Positions 7,499 to 17,206 of a stretch of DNA of 64,000 bases are shown here, piece after piece. Within the stretch, counting starts at the first letter, position 1. Each line of letters begins with the position of its first letter. The translations under genes were made by a program, and so were the position numbers. This DNA is from Pseudomonadota bacterium (GTDB lineage: Bacteria > Pseudomonadota > Alphaproteobacteria > Sphingomonadales > Sphingomonadaceae): NCBI GenBank assembly GCA_029779535.1, contig JAKPAG010000104.1, positions 1 through 64,000 on the forward strand. Direction: 5' to 3'. Below the pieces are notes generated by a model. The model was given only the letters and a program-made list of their open reading frames with translations, had not been told where the DNA came from and did no database searches.

Positions 7499-9088
7499 TC
7501 AGCCGGAAAGCGCCTCTTTGACAAACTCCGCCGCGCGGGCGCCGATCATGATCGAGGGGGCATTGGTGTTGCCCGAAACCAGCCGCGGCATGATCGAGGC
7601 GTCGGCCACCCATAGCCCGTCGACGCTGCGCGCCTTCAGCCTGGGATCGACCACGCTGGCCGCGTCGCCGCCCATCCGGCAGGTGCCGACCGGGTGATAG
7701 ATCGTGTCTGCGCTGGCGCGGATCGCCTGGTCAAGCTGGGCGTCAGTCAGGTCGGCGATCGGGTTGCGCGGGCGGGCGTTGTAATGGGCCAGCGCCGGTG
7801 CCTCGCAGATCCGCTCCATCAGCCGCGCCGCCTTGCGCAGCAGCACCAGGTCGCGCTCGTCCGCCAGGAAGTTGGGATTGATCGCCGGGGCCTGGGCCGG
7901 GTCGGTGCTCTTGAGCCTGACCCAGCCGCGGCTGTCCGGGCGCAGAACGCAGGCGTGAACCGAAAAGCCATGCTGGCGCACCTTGTCGCGGCCGTGGTTC
8001 TGCACGATCCCGGGGATGAAGTGATACTGGATGTCGGCCGCCGGGCTGGCCGGGTCCAGCGTCCAGAACCCGCCCGCTTCGGCAAAGGGGGTGGTCATCA
8101 TGCCGCTGCGGTGGCGGACATATTCCACCAGCGATTTCGCCATGCGCCAGGCCCCGGCCAGGCTGCCGCCCAGCAGGTCGGGCGAATCCGCGTCATAGGC
8201 CAGGATATAGTCGCAGTGGTCCTGCAGGTCCTCGCCCACGGCGGGGCAATCGGCCACCACCGGCACGCCCATTTCGGAAAGGTGCGCCGCCGGGCCGATC
8301 CCCGACAGCATCAGGATGTGCGGGCTGCCGAAGGCCCCGGCGGACAGCACCACGCCGCCGCTGGCTCGCACCACTTCGCTGCTCCCGCCGCGCCGCACCT
8401 GGACCCCGGTGGCGCGGCCGTTCTCGACCACGATCTTTTCGACCAGGCAGCCGGTGCGCACATCGAGGTTGGGCCGCCCGCGCGCCGGTTCGACGAAGGC
8501 GCGCGCAGCCGACCAGCGCTCACCCCCGCGCTGGGTCACCTGGTACAGGCCGAAGCCGTCCTGCTTTGCGCCGTTGAAATCGGGGTTGATCGGCAATTGC
8601 AACTGCCCGGCCGCTTCGACGAAGGCGCGGCTGGCGGGGCTGGGCCAGTGCTGGTCGCTGACCGACAGCGGCCCGCCGCTGCCGTGCCAGTCATCCGCGC
8701 CGCGCTCGTTGTCTTCCACCGCCTTGAACCACGGCAGCACGTCGGCATAGGACCAGCCGGTGCAGCCCAGCGCGGCCCAGTTGTCATAATCCCAGGCGTT
8801 GCCCCGGACATAGAGCATGGCGTTGATCGCGCTCGACCCGCCCAGGCCCTTGCCGCGCGGCTGGTAGCCGCGCCGGCCGTTCAGGCCGTCCATCGGTTCG
8901 GTTTCGAAGGCCCAGTTGGCGCGCTTGGGCATGGCCACCAGCAGGCCCGGGGTCTTGATCCGGAAATCGTCGTTGGTCCCGCCCGCTTCGAGCAGGCAGA
9001 CCCGGCGGCGCGGGTCCTCGCTCAGCTTGCCGGCCAGCGTGCTGCCCGCGCTGCCCCCGCCGATCACCACGACATCGAATTGATCCAT
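7499..9088 (-). CDS. GMC family FAD-dependent oxidoreductase
   Basis: Flavoprotein of the glucose-methanol-choline family (529 aa), acting on an alcohol of unknown identity. Choline dehydrogenase and aryl- or alkyl-alcohol dehydrogenases are the closest general types. The N-terminal FAD-binding motif VVIGGGSAGSTLAGKL, the GMC signature GLGGSSAINAMLYVRG and the second signature GAFGSPHILMLSGIGPA are all present. The C-terminal active-site histidine block (YHPVGTCRMG, then SGNTNAPSIMIGARAAE) is intact. No signal peptide is seen, so it is probably cytoplasmic. It is the last gene of a minus-strand run, 59 bp after the sterol desaturase-type gene, which suggests action on a related lipid or alcohol. 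Confidence 0.9.
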   Translation of the reverse strand: MDQFDVVVIGGGSAGSTLAGKLSEDPRRRVCLLEAGGTNDDFRIKTPGLLVAMPKRANWAFETEPMDGLNGRRGYQPRGKGLGGSSAINAMLYVRGNAWDYDNWAALGCTGWSYADVLPWFKAVEDNERGADDWHGSGGPLSVSDQHWPSPASRAFVEAAGQLQLPINPDFNGAKQDGFGLYQVTQRGGERWSAARAFVEPARGRPNLDVRTGCLVEKIVVENGRATGVQVRRGGSSEVVRASGGVVLSAGAFGSPHILMLSGIGPAAHLSEMGVPVVADCPAVGEDLQDHCDYILAYDADSPDLLGGSLAGAWRMAKSLVEYVRHRSGMMTTPFAEAGGFWTLDPASPAADIQYHFIPGIVQNHGRDKVRQHGFSVHACVLRPDSRGWVRLKSTDPAQAPAINPNFLADERDLVLLRKAARLMERICEAPALAHYNARPRNPIADLTDAQLDQAIRASADTIYHPVGTCRMGGDAASVVDPRLKARSVDGLWVADASIMPRLVSGNTNAPSIMIGARAAEFVKEALSG

Positions 9089-9147
9089 GACCCGCTCTCC
9101 ACTTGGATGTGGAGGCAGTTTAAGCGGGCGGTTAAATTAGGGCAACG

Positions 9148-10032
9148 CTATTCTGGATGGCGTTCCAGCCAGCGGGCCCGTATCGCATCCGAAGTGTCGC
9201 GGCTGCCATCGTGGCTCCAGCCCGGTTCGCGCAGCAGGTAACCCAGCTTTGCCCCCCACGGCGCGCGCCACAGGTCCCTGCCGATCCCCGCCCATTCGTG
9301 GAACACGCAATGGAGCAGGCTGAACGTGCCAAGCTGGCGGACGATGCCATAACGGATCGCGATGTCGTCACGCTCGGGCTCGAATGTCCGGAACAGGCGG
9401 TCCCAGACGATGAACACCCCGGCATAGTTGCGGTCCAGGTAGACCGGGTTGATCGCGTGGTGGACGCGGTGGTGGCTGGGGGTGTTCATCACCGCTTCGA
9501 ACCAGGCCGGGAAGCGGCGGATCGCCTCGGTATGGATCCAGAACTGGTAGACCAGGTTGACCGCCCCGCAGGTGGCGATCATCACCGGGTCGAAGCCGAT
9601 GAACGCCGGCCAGATGCGAAAAGCGAAGGACAGCGCGAAGAATCCGGTCCAGGTCTGCCGCAGCGCGGTGGAGAGGTTGTAGTGCTGGCTGGAATGGTGG
9701 TTGACGTGGCTCGCCCAGAACCAGCGCACGCGGTGCCCGGTGCGGTGCGCCCAGTAATAGTTGAAATCGTCGAGCACGAAGCACGCCGCCCAGGCCCACC
9801 AGGCCCAGCCGATGGTGGCCACGCGGTGCTCGTAGAGCCAGACCGCGGCCAGGGCGACCAAACCGGCGGTCAGCGCGCCGACCATGGTGCTGCCTACGCC
9901 CAGCGCCAGGCTGGTCAGCGTGTCGCGTGGTTCATAGGCGGTCGGTGCCTTGCGCCGCGCCCAGACCATCTCGATCACGATCAGCAGGATGAAGAACGGG
10001 ATGGCGTATTCGACCGGGCCAAGCTTTTCCAT
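9148..10032 (-). CDS. sterol desaturase / fatty acid hydroxylase family protein
   Basis: Integral-membrane di-iron oxygenase family member (294 aa) that hydroxylates or desaturates a lipid substrate. Several hydrophobic helices surround the histidine-box clusters YYWAHRTGHR, SHVNHHSSQHYN and SHHRVHHAINP, which ligate the iron pair. The substrate is not deducible; in sphingomonads candidates are carotenoids, hopanoids or fatty acids. The ATG at 10032 lies 4 bp after the stop of the upstream membrane-anchored protein. A remnant of a different member of this family lies at 37336-37617. Confidence 0.88.
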   Translation of the reverse strand: MEKLGPVEYAIPFFILLIVIEMVWARRKAPTAYEPRDTLTSLALGVGSTMVGALTAGLVALAAVWLYEHRVATIGWAWWAWAACFVLDDFNYYWAHRTGHRVRWFWASHVNHHSSQHYNLSTALRQTWTGFFALSFAFRIWPAFIGFDPVMIATCGAVNLVYQFWIHTEAIRRFPAWFEAVMNTPSHHRVHHAINPVYLDRNYAGVFIVWDRLFRTFEPERDDIAIRYGIVRQLGTFSLLHCVFHEWAGIGRDLWRAPWGAKLGYLLREPGWSHDGSRDTSDAIRARWLERHPE

Positions 10033-10036
10033 CGTG

Positions 10037-10453
10037 TCAGGCCCCTCCCAGGCGGCGCAGGCTGGCGGCCCAGACCTGCGCCTGATCGCCCAGGTCCAGC
10101 GTGACCTGGCCGAAGCTTTTCTCGCCGGTGCCGATGGTCAGGAAATTGCGGTCGAGCCGGGCAAAGGCATGGCTGTCGAGCAGGCGCGCGGCGAACTGCG
10201 TGCCGTGGCGGCGCAGCAGCAGCACCCGCCCCTGGCCGTCGCGCAGCAAGGCCCCGATCCCGGCGCGGTCGAGCACCAACTCGCGCGCCTCGAACCCGGA
10301 AACCGACAGCGCGGCCAGCTCGCGCGCCTCGTCCTCGCCTTGCAGGCGCACGTCGCCGCCCAGCCCCAGCTTCACCGCGAGCAGGGTGACCAGCAGGATC
10401 GCGGCGACCGACACCACCAGCTGGATCAGGACGAAGGGAACGGGCAGCGCCAT
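10037..10453 (-). CDS. membrane-anchored protein of unknown function
   Basis: I do not recognise this 138-aa protein. It has one N-terminal hydrophobic segment (about residues 7-29, VPFVLIQLVVSVAAILLVTL) and then a soluble domain of about 105 residues rich in leucine and arginine (ARELVLDRAGIGALLRDGQG, VLLLRRHGTQFAARLL). It is sandwiched with gaps of 10 and 4 bp between the DUF442 phosphatase and the sterol desaturase-type gene, so it is almost certainly cotranscribed with them. Conserved hypothetical proteins of this layout are found beside sterol desaturase genes in sphingomonads, as far as I recall. Confidence 0.78.
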   Translation of the reverse strand: MALPVPFVLIQLVVSVAAILLVTLLAVKLGLGGDVRLQGEDEARELAALSVSGFEARELVLDRAGIGALLRDGQGRVLLLRRHGTQFAARLLDSHAFARLDRNFLTIGTGEKSFGQVTLDLGDQAQVWAASLRRLGGA

Positions 10454-10463
10454 GGCCGGGGCG

Positions 10464-10892
10464 TTACTTGCCCGCTGCCAGCATGTCCATCAGGGCGCGT
10501 ACGGGTGAAATGTCATAGCCCGCGTTGCCGGCCAGCCGCGCCAGTTCGTTCGGGTCCTCGCCCCGGCTCGCCTCGGCCAGCGCCCACAGCAGGGTGCTGC
10601 GCGTGCCCGACCGGCAATAGGCCAGCACCGGCTTGTCGGTGCCCGCCAGCGCGGCGGCCATCGCCTCGACCTGAGGCTGCGAGAAGCCGGCATGGGTCAC
10701 CGGGATCGCGACATAGGCGATGCCATGCGCGGCGCAGGCGGCGGCGATTTCGTCGCCGGGGGTCTGATCGTCGCTTTCGCCTTCGGGGCGGTTGTTGACG
10801 ATCAGGCCGATGCCCTGCGCGGCGGCGGCGTCGACTTCGGCCAAGGTGATCTGGGGGCTGGCGAACAGGCGCGGGGTGAGCTGGCGGAACAT
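10464..10892 (-). CDS. DUF442 (TIGR01244-type) phosphatase-like protein
   Basis: A small cytoplasmic protein (142 aa) of the DUF442 family, which has a dual-specificity phosphatase-like fold and is also fused to Blh-type hydrolases. The phosphatase loop CRSGTRS matches C-x5-R with the nucleophile Cys93, and the upstream stretch IVNNRPEGESDDQ is characteristic. Some databases label the family as a sulfur transferase or as a partner of sulfide handling. The actual substrate is unknown. It lies 6 bp downstream of terC in the same operon. Confidence 0.85.
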   Translation of the reverse strand: MFRQLTPRLFASPQITLAEVDAAAAQGIGLIVNNRPEGESDDQTPGDEIAAACAAHGIAYVAIPVTHAGFSQPQVEAMAAALAGTDKPVLAYCRSGTRSTLLWALAEASRGEDPNELARLAGNAGYDISPVRALMDMLAAGK

Positions 10893-10898
10893 GGCGGG

Positions 10899-11690
10899 CT
10901 ATCCTTGCTGGGCACGCTTGAGGCGGCGGTTGCGGGAGATGATGTTGAGCGCCTCGACTCCGGCGGAAAAGGCCATGGCGGCGTAGATGTAGCCCTTGGG
11001 GATGTGCACCCCGAACCCGTCGGCGATCAGCACCACCCCGATCATCACCAGGAAGGCCAGGGCCAGCATGATCAGCGTCGGGTTCACTTCGATGAACCGG
11101 GCCAGCGGATTGGCCGCGACCATCATCAGCCCGACGGTGATGACCACCGCGGCGATCATGATCGGAATTTCGTCGGTCATGCCCACGGCGGTCAGGATCG
11201 AATCGACCGAGAATACCAGGTCAAGCGCGATGATCTGCGCGATCGCGGCGGAAAAGCCGATCTGCGCAATGCCCTTGTCATGGTCCAGCAGCTCGCCACT
11301 GGCGCCTTCGGGGTCGATGTTGTGGTGGATTTCCTTGGTCGCCTTCCACAGCAGGAACAGCCCGCCGGCGATCAGGATCAGGTCGCGGCCGGAAAAGGCG
11401 GTCTCGAACCCGGGCTCGCCATAGGGGCCAGGCTGGCCAGCCAGGCCAAGGTCGAACAGCGGCGCCTGCAGGGTGACGATCCAGCCGATCAGCAGCAGCA
11501 GCGCGATGCGCAGCCCCATCGCCAGGCCCAGCCCGACTCGGCGCGCAACCTGTTGCTGATGCTGGGGAAGTTTGTTGGAAATGATCGCGATGAAGACTAG
11601 GTTATCGATCCCCAGGACCACTTCCAGCGCGATCAGGGTAACCAGGGCCGCCCAGGCCGAAGGATCGGATAGCAAGCTGACGATGTCCAT
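10899..11690 (-). CDS. TerC family integral membrane protein
   Basis: Multi-pass membrane protein (263 aa) of the TerC family, implicated in metal (manganese) export or tellurite resistance. The signature acidic membrane motifs are visible: [20 protein letters not shown] near the N-terminus and [19 protein letters not shown] in the second half. About seven hydrophobic segments are present. The ATG at 11690 was preferred over an in-frame start at 11753 because AAGAGG lies just upstream and homologues begin with [10 protein letters not shown]. It is the first gene of the minus-strand run down to 7499. I looked for a yybP-ykoY manganese riboswitch in the leader and did not see one. Confidence 0.9.
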   Translation of the reverse strand: MDIVSLLSDPSAWAALVTLIALEVVLGIDNLVFIAIISNKLPQHQQQVARRVGLGLAMGLRIALLLLIGWIVTLQAPLFDLGLAGQPGPYGEPGFETAFSGRDLILIAGGLFLLWKATKEIHHNIDPEGASGELLDHDKGIAQIGFSAAIAQIIALDLVFSVDSILTAVGMTDEIPIMIAAVVITVGLMMVAANPLARFIEVNPTLIMLALAFLVMIGVVLIADGFGVHIPKGYIYAAMAFSAGVEALNIISRNRRLKRAQQG

Positions 11691-12006
11691 GTAACCTCTT
11701 TTGCCAAGCCCCGATCCTGGCCCGCAAATTGTCCACTGGCACCGAAAATACAATCCCGAATCCGCTCCGAAACCGCTTTTCCCGCATGGTGGCCCGGCCC
11801 GGCATGGCTTGCAGAAATGTCACACTTTGTTCCGCTGCTGGCGAAATTACCGCACCCGCGTGAATCCGTTCGCCATTGCCCGCGATATCGGATAATAGGC
11901 AAGCTGCAGCGGAGAGGGCTTTACGTTTCTTCGCCTGTGGCCTGGCGCGATTCGTCCGCGCGACCGGGCAGGATTCTTGGGGCGAAGCGAAGGTACGTTC
12001 GGGTTT
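11691..12006. other. intergenic region between divergent terC and cold-shock genes
   Basis: A 316-bp gap that must carry promoters for both divergent genes. A GATAAT word in the 11885-11900 region is a possible -10 box for the cold-shock gene, without a good -35. The long untranslated leader before the cold-shock start would be in keeping with post-transcriptional control of such genes. I see no repeat, RNA gene or open frame with a credible start. Confidence 0.45.
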
Positions 12007-12768
12007 ATGGGTTTTGACAGAGGACGTCGTGGGCGGGGCCGCGACAAGCGGGACGGTTTCGGCGAAGAAGGTTTCGATCCCTTCTATGGCGGCGGCGGTG
12101 GCGGCGACCGGTTCGGTGGCGGCGATCGGTTTGGCGGCGGTGGCCGTGGCGGCTATGGCGGCGGTGATCGCGGCGGCTTCGGCGGTGGCGACCGCGGCGG
12201 TTTCGGCGGCGGTTCGCGCGGCGGCGGTGGCGGCTTCGGCGGCCCGCGCGGCGGCGGCGGCGGTGGCGGCGGGATGCCGGCCCAGGTCGTTGGCGAAGGC
12301 ACCGGCACGGTCAAGTTCTTCAACGCGGGCAAGGGCTTCGGCTTCATCCAGCAGGATGGCGGCGGTGAGGACGTGTTCGTCCACATCAGCGCGGTCGAAC
12401 GCGCCGGCCTCGATGGCCTGGCCGAAGGCCAGCAGCTCAAGTTCAACCTGGTCGATCGCGGCGGCAAGATTTCCGCCAGCGACCTCGAAGCCGTGGGCGA
12501 CGTCATCCCGGTGCAGAAGCGCGATGCCGCGCCGCAGCGCCAGCTGACCGGCGAACGCGCGACGGGCACGGTCAAGTTCTTCAACGCGATGAAGGGTTTC
12601 GGTTTCATCACCCGTGATGACGGCCAGCCCGATGCCTTCGTGCACATCAGCGCGGTCGAACGGTCGGGCATGTCGGGCCTCAACGAGGGCGACCGGCTCG
12701 AGTTCGACATCGAAGTCGATCGACGAGGCAAGTATTCGGCGGTCAACCTACAGCCCAAGCAAGGCTAA
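12007..12768 (+). CDS. double cold-shock-domain protein with RGG-rich N-terminus
   Basis: RNA- or ssDNA-binding protein (253 aa) with two cold-shock domains. CSD1 is at about residues 98-160 and CSD2 at about 185-250. Each has the RNP1-like motif KGFGFI (GKGFGFIQQD and MKGFGFITRD) and the RNP2-like DVFVHISAVE or DAFVHISAVE. The first 90 residues are a low-complexity Gly/Arg/Phe tract with repeated RGG, DRGGFGGG and SRGGGGG units, probably disordered and RNA-binding. The ATG at 12007 is taken as the start because homologues begin with MGFDRGRRGRGRDKRDG; an in-frame ATG at 11977 is the alternative. A terminator follows at 12826. Confidence 0.92.
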   Translation: MGFDRGRRGRGRDKRDGFGEEGFDPFYGGGGGGDRFGGGDRFGGGGRGGYGGGDRGGFGGGDRGGFGGGSRGGGGGFGGPRGGGGGGGGMPAQVVGEGTGTVKFFNAGKGFGFIQQDGGGEDVFVHISAVERAGLDGLAEGQQLKFNLVDRGGKISASDLEAVGDVIPVQKRDAAPQRQLTGERATGTVKFFNAMKGFGFITRDDGQPDAFVHISAVERSGMSGLNEGDRLEFDIEVDRRGKYSAVNLQPKQG

Positions 12769-12825
12769 GGCCTGCAGGGCGCGGCTCCGGCAAACCGGGG
12801 CCGGTTGACAGCCAGAAACACGCAG

Positions 12826-12860
12826 ATGGCGGCTCCCGGCGGGCCGCCATTTGTCGTTTT
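12826..12860 (+). terminator. rho-independent terminator after the cold-shock gene
   Basis: Stem ATGGCGGC/GCCGCCAT (12826-12833 with 12843-12850) followed by TTGTCGTTTT. It lies 58 bp after the cold-shock stop codon and 37 bp before the argD start, separating the two transcription units. Confidence 0.7.
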
Positions 12861-12896
12861 CCTCTCCGCCGGATGTGAACAAGAAGGACAGGTCCC

Positions 12897-14087
12897 ATGT
12901 CGATTACCCCGCTCATGCCAGTCTATCCCCGCTGCGGCTTCCGGCCGGTGCGCGGTGATCACTGCCATCTGATCGGGGAGGACGGCCGCCGATGCCTGGA
13001 CTTTGCCAGCGGCATCGCGGTGAACCTGCTGGGCCATTCGCATGACGGGCTGATCGGTGCGATCCAGCGCCAGGCGGCGACGCTGATGCACGTCTCGAAC
13101 CTCTATGGCAGCCCCCAGGGGGAACACCTCGCCCAGCGGCTGGTCGACCTGACCTTTGCCGACACGGTGTTCTTCACTAATTCGGGCGCCGAGGCGGTGG
13201 AATGCGCGATCAAGACGATCCGCGCCTATCACCAGAGCGCCGGCAACGACCACAAGTACGAGATCATCACCTTCAAGAACGCCTTCCACGGGCGGACCAT
13301 GGCGACGATCAGCGCCAGCAACCAGGACAAGATGCACAAGGGCTTCACGCCGCTGCTGCCGGGCTTCAAGTACGTCGATTTCGACGATCTGGCAGGCGCG
13401 AAGGCGGCGATCGGCCCGAACACCGCCGGGTTCCTGGTCGAACCGATCCAGGGCGAAGGTGGGATCCGTCCGGCTTCGGACGAGTTCATGCACGGCCTGC
13501 GCGCGCTGGCCGACGAGCATGACCTGCTGCTGGCGCTGGACGAGGTGCAGTGCGGCGTCGGCCGCGCCGGCACACTCTATGCCTATGAACAATACGGGAT
13601 CGAACCCGATGTTCTGGCCACGGCCAAGGGCATCGGCGGCGGTTTTCCGATGGGCGCGTGCCTGGCCACCGAAAAGGCGGCGCGCGGCATGGTGATCGGC
13701 ACCCACGGCTCGACCTATGGCGGCAACCCGCTGGCCATGGCGGCGGGCGAGGCTGTGCTGGATGCCGTCGCCAACGAGGCGTTCATGGCCGAAGTCCGCG
13801 CCAAGGGCGAACGGCTGCGCAGCCGCCTCGAACAATTCATCGGCAACTACCCGAACCTGTTCGAACTGGTGCGCGGGCGCGGGCTGATGATCGGGCTCAA
13901 GATGAAGTTCGAAACCCGCGATTTCGTGGCGCACCTGCGCGACAATCACAACCTGCTGACCGTGGCGGCCGGCGACCAGACGGTGCGGGTCATCCCGCCG
14001 CTGGTGATCGACGATAGCCACATCGATGAATTCATGGACAAGCTGTCGGCCGGTGCCGCCAGCTACCAGCCGCCGGAGGCTGCGTGA
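12897..14087 (+). CDS. argD: acetylornithine aminotransferase
   Basis: PLP enzyme of the class III aminotransferase family (396 aa) that converts N-acetylglutamate semialdehyde to N-acetylornithine in arginine synthesis. Typical features are the N-terminal [17 protein letters not shown], the substrate region [18 protein letters not shown], the cofactor aspartate in [20 protein letters not shown] and the PLP lysine in [19 protein letters not shown]. An AAGGACAGG site precedes the ATG. Its stop overlaps the argF start as TGATG. Pairing with argF settles the assignment over related 4-aminobutyrate or succinylornithine transaminases. Confidence 0.95.
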   Translation: MSITPLMPVYPRCGFRPVRGDHCHLIGEDGRRCLDFASGIAVNLLGHSHDGLIGAIQRQAATLMHVSNLYGSPQGEHLAQRLVDLTFADTVFFTNSGAEAVECAIKTIRAYHQSAGNDHKYEIITFKNAFHGRTMATISASNQDKMHKGFTPLLPGFKYVDFDDLAGAKAAIGPNTAGFLVEPIQGEGGIRPASDEFMHGLRALADEHDLLLALDEVQCGVGRAGTLYAYEQYGIEPDVLATAKGIGGGFPMGACLATEKAARGMVIGTHGSTYGGNPLAMAAGEAVLDAVANEAFMAEVRAKGERLRSRLEQFIGNYPNLFELVRGRGLMIGLKMKFETRDFVAHLRDNHNLLTVAAGDQTVRVIPPLVIDDSHIDEFMDKLSAGAASYQPPEAA

Positions 14088-15013
14088 TGGTGAAGCATTT
14101 TCTTGAACTGTCCGATGCGGGGGGCGATGGCCTCGCCGCGATCCTGAACGATGCAATCGCGCGCAAGGCTGCGCGCAGCGGCCGTCCCGAAGGCTGGGTC
14201 GATGCCGATGCGCCGCTCAAGGACCGCGTGCTGGCGATGATCTTCGAAAAGAATTCCACCCGCACGCGGGTGTCGTTCGACATGGCGATGCGCCAGCTGG
14301 GCGGATCGGCGCTGATCCTCGATGCCGGGACCACGCAATTGGGGCGGGGGGAAACGGTGGCAGATACCGCGCGGGTGCTCAGCCGCATGGTCGATGCGAT
14401 CATGATCCGCACCGACGATCACGCCAAGATCGAGGAGCTGGCCCACTATGCCGGCGTGCCGGTGATCAACGGGCTGACCGACAAGTCGCACCCGTGCCAG
14501 ATCATGGCCGATCTGCAGACCCTGCTCGAACATGGCAAGGCGCTGCCCGGGCTGGAAGTGGCCTGGCTGGGCGATGGCAACAACGTGCTCAACTCGATCG
14601 TCGAGGCGGCCGGGCTGCTGGGCTTCAACGTGCGGATCGGCGTGCCGGAAGGCTACGATTCCGATCCTGCCTATATCGCGGCGGCGCGTGAGCGCGGCGC
14701 GCGGATCACGATCACCCGCAGCGCGCAGGAAGCCGTGGCCGGAGCGGACGTGGTGGTCACCGATACCTGGGTGTCGATGGGCCAGGCCGGGGGCGAAGCC
14801 AAGATCGCAGCGATGCTGCCCTACCAGGTCAACGCGGCGCTGATGGCCGGGGCCAAGGGCGACGCGCTGTTCCTGCACTGTCTGCCCGCGCACCGCGGCG
14901 AGGAAGTGACCGACGCAGTGATCGACGGGCGGCATTCGGTGGTCTGGGACGAGGCCGAAAACCGCATCCACGCCCAGAAGAGCGTGCTGCGCTGGGTGTT
15001 CGGCCAGCTGTGA
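14087..15013 (+). CDS. argF: ornithine carbamoyltransferase
   Basis: Transfers the carbamoyl group from carbamoyl phosphate to ornithine to give citrulline (308 aa, normal length). The carbamoyl-phosphate motif [20 protein letters not shown], the motif [14 protein letters not shown] and the ornithine-binding [11 protein letters not shown] are all intact. The ATG at 14087 overlaps the argD stop (TGATG), and its own stop overlaps the GTG of hslO (GTGA), so the three genes are translationally coupled. Confidence 0.96.
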   Translation: MVKHFLELSDAGGDGLAAILNDAIARKAARSGRPEGWVDADAPLKDRVLAMIFEKNSTRTRVSFDMAMRQLGGSALILDAGTTQLGRGETVADTARVLSRMVDAIMIRTDDHAKIEELAHYAGVPVINGLTDKSHPCQIMADLQTLLEHGKALPGLEVAWLGDGNNVLNSIVEAAGLLGFNVRIGVPEGYDSDPAYIAAARERGARITITRSAQEAVAGADVVVTDTWVSMGQAGGEAKIAAMLPYQVNAALMAGAKGDALFLHCLPAHRGEEVTDAVIDGRHSVVWDEAENRIHAQKSVLRWVFGQL

Positions 15014-15918
15014 GCGAAGCTGTGAACCCGCCCGCCGCTGAAACCGGGTTCGACCGGGTGCTGGGCTTCACCATCCCGGAGCGCGACGCGCGCGGCCGGG
15101 TGGTGCGGCTTGGTCCGGTGCTCGATACGGTGCTGTCGGCGCACGACTATCCGCCGCCGATCCGCCATCTGCTGGCCGAAGCCCTGGTGCTGACCGCGCT
15201 GATCGGCTCGCTGCTCAAGGACGATCAGGGCCAGTTGACCATGCAGGCCCAGACCCAGGCCGGGATCGTCGACCTGCTGGTCTGCGATTATCGCGGGGGG
15301 GAAGTGCGCGGCTATGTCCGGCATGATGCCGAACGGCTGGCCGCACTGGGCGCCAATCCGACGCTGAAGGCCCTGTTCGGCGAAGGGTATCTGGCGATCA
15401 CCTTCGATCTCGCCAGCGCGGGCGAGCGCTACCAGGGGATCGTCCCGCTCGAAGGGGATTCGCTGGCTCAGGCCTGCGAAAGCTACTTCGCCCAGTCCGA
15501 ACAGGTGCCGACCATGATCCGCGTCGGGATTCGTTCTGACAAGCAGGGCTGCGTGGGCGGCGGGCTGCTGGTGCAGCACCTGCCCGAAGGCGAGGAAGGG
15601 CGCGAGCGGCTGCACGTGCAGCACGATCATCCGCACTGGGAACATGTCAAGGCGCTGGCCGGTTCACTGCGCCACGACGAGCTGGTCGATCCCGCGCTGT
15701 CGATGGAAACGCTGCTCTGGCGTCTGTTCCACGAGGAAAGCGAAGTGCGGGTGCTGTCGGGCACGCCGCTGTCGCGCGGCTGTCGCTGCAGCCTGGAATA
15801 CTACCGTTCGGTGCTGACCAAGTTCGGGGAAGAACAACTGGCCGAGATGCGCGACGACGCCGGCAAGATCGTGATCGACTGCGCATTCTGCTCGAAGCTG
15901 TTTGAAATCGTCGCGTAA
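15010..15918 (+). CDS. hslO: Hsp33 redox-regulated chaperone
   Basis: Holdase chaperone (302 aa) activated by oxidation, protecting proteins during oxidative unfolding. The C-terminal zinc-binding redox switch is complete: Cys258 and Cys260 (GCRCSLEYY) plus Cys291 and Cys294 (DCAFCSKLF), the CxC...CxxC pattern of the family. The N-terminal domain carries the stretch [16 protein letters not shown]. The start is a GTG overlapping the argF stop. The argD-argF-hslO order is common in alphaproteobacteria. Confidence 0.95.
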   Translation: MSEAVNPPAAETGFDRVLGFTIPERDARGRVVRLGPVLDTVLSAHDYPPPIRHLLAEALVLTALIGSLLKDDQGQLTMQAQTQAGIVDLLVCDYRGGEVRGYVRHDAERLAALGANPTLKALFGEGYLAITFDLASAGERYQGIVPLEGDSLAQACESYFAQSEQVPTMIRVGIRSDKQGCVGGGLLVQHLPEGEEGRERLHVQHDHPHWEHVKALAGSLRHDELVDPALSMETLLWRLFHEESEVRVLSGTPLSRGCRCSLEYYRSVLTKFGEEQLAEMRDDAGKIVIDCAFCSKLFEIVA

Positions 15919-16036
15919 ACGCTCTGTTCATCGATGATGGTGCACGGCTGGCCGCAAGGCGTCGCCAAGCTACAAGCGATTCCAGATCGTCATGCCATCT
16001 TGGCGACGACAACAGGTGGCCAAAAGGGCACGACCA

Positions 16037-16447
16037 GTGGGGAAGAAGTTTTTGCGCAATGCCGGGATTGCCGCTGCGGCGCTGTCTGCCGCGGCCGTGC
16101 CCGTGGCCGGGCAGGGTCCGCAGCTGGCCATGCTTGACCAGCTGGACTCTGGTCGCTGGGTGCTGCGCATGCGCGAACCCGGCACCCCGAGCGAAGCCTT
16201 GTGCGTGGGATCGGGTCGCCGCCTGATCCAGCTGCGCCATCCCGATGCCAGCTGCGACAAGGTGGTGGTGCAGGACAGCCCCAGCGAAGTGACGGTGCAG
16301 TATACCTGCCGCGGCCGGGGCTATGGCCGCACCCACATCCGCAAGGAAACCAATCGGCTGGTCCAGATCGACAGCCAGGGCATCGCCAACGGCTTGCCGT
16401 TCGAATTCAATGCCGAAGCACGGCGGGTGGGGGACTGCGGCGCCTGA
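16037..16447 (+). CDS. small exported protein of unknown function
   Basis: I do not recognise the function. The 136-aa product is predicted to be secreted, with the signal peptide VGKKFLRNAGIAAAALSAAA and a cleavage site near AVPVAG. The GTG at 16037 was chosen because AAAAGGG lies 8 bp upstream and it gives a clean signal; an in-frame ATG at 15992 is the alternative but has no ribosome-binding site. The mature part contains four cysteines (EALCVGS, ASCDK, YTCRG, GDCGA), probably two disulfides. Its pattern of YTCRGRGYGRTHIRKETN followed by a C-terminal GDC resembles sphingomonad DUF3617-type proteins, a tentative match. Confidence 0.72.
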   Translation: MGKKFLRNAGIAAAALSAAAVPVAGQGPQLAMLDQLDSGRWVLRMREPGTPSEALCVGSGRRLIQLRHPDASCDKVVVQDSPSEVTVQYTCRGRGYGRTHIRKETNRLVQIDSQGIANGLPFEFNAEARRVGDCGA

Positions 16448-16487
16448 TCCCATTGCCTTGCCACCGCGCTCAGGCTAGCCCTGCGTG

Positions 16488-17183
16488 ATGCAGCTTGGTG
16501 ATGAGGCAAAGGGTCGTGATGCGGTGGTGCTGCTGTCAGGCGGCCTCGATTCCATGGTTTCGGCGGCCCTCGCGCGCGAGGCGGGCTACCGCCTCAACGC
16601 CCTGACGATCGACTACAACCAGCGCCACCGGCGCGAGATTGATGCGGCGCGCGAAATTGCCCGCCAGCTTGGCGCGGTACGCCACGTCGTATTGCCGCTG
16701 GACCTGCGCCAGTTTGGCGGATCGGCGCTGACCGATGACATTGCCGTGCCCAAGGACGGCGTTGGGGCGGACATTCCGGTTACCTACGTCCCGGCGCGCA
16801 ACCTGGTGTTTCTCTCGCTGACCCTGGCCTGGGCCGAAGCGATTGGCGCGCGCGACCTGTTCATCGGGGTCAATGCGCTCGATTACTCGGGCTATCCCGA
16901 TTGCCGCCCGGAATTCATCGCCGCCTTTCAAGACCTGGCGCGGCTGGCGACCAAGGCCGGCGCCGAAGGGGGGGATTTCACCATCCATGCGCCGCTGCAG
17001 TTCCTCGGCAAGGACGACATCGCCCGCGAGGCGATCCGGCTGGGGCTGGATCCGGCGATGAGTTGGTCGTGCTATGATCCCTTGCCCGATGGCCGGGCCT
17101 GCGGGCTGTGCGACAGCTGCCGATTGCGCAAGGATGGCTTTGCCCGGGCGGGGCTGACCGACAACACCAACTACGCCGCCTGA
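16488..17183 (+). CDS. queC: 7-cyano-7-deazaguanine synthase
   Basis: ATP-dependent enzyme that converts 7-carboxy-7-deazaguanine to preQ0 in the queuosine tRNA-modification pathway (231 aa). The N-terminal PP-loop is [17 protein letters not shown]. The central motif is [18 protein letters not shown], followed by [17 protein letters not shown]. The C-terminal zinc site is [20 protein letters not shown]. An adjacent in-frame GTG at 16485 is an equally possible start. No other queuosine gene is beside it. Confidence 0.95.
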   Translation: MQLGDEAKGRDAVVLLSGGLDSMVSAALAREAGYRLNALTIDYNQRHRREIDAAREIARQLGAVRHVVLPLDLRQFGGSALTDDIAVPKDGVGADIPVTYVPARNLVFLSLTLAWAEAIGARDLFIGVNALDYSGYPDCRPEFIAAFQDLARLATKAGAEGGDFTIHAPLQFLGKDDIAREAIRLGLDPAMSWSCYDPLPDGRACGLCDSCRLRKDGFARAGLTDNTNYAA

Positions 17184-17206
17184 TCAACAACGGGGAGAGT
17201 TTCCGC

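Noticed and set aside
9120..9135. TTAA-N8-TTAA just upstream of the GMC oxidoreductase gene as a CtrA box
   Set aside because: The spacer is 8 bp instead of 7, and the motif lies between cotranscribed genes, so it is probably fortuitous.
11691..11760. Possible manganese (yybP-ykoY) riboswitch in the terC leader
   Set aside because: The conserved loop sequences of that class are not present in the leader.
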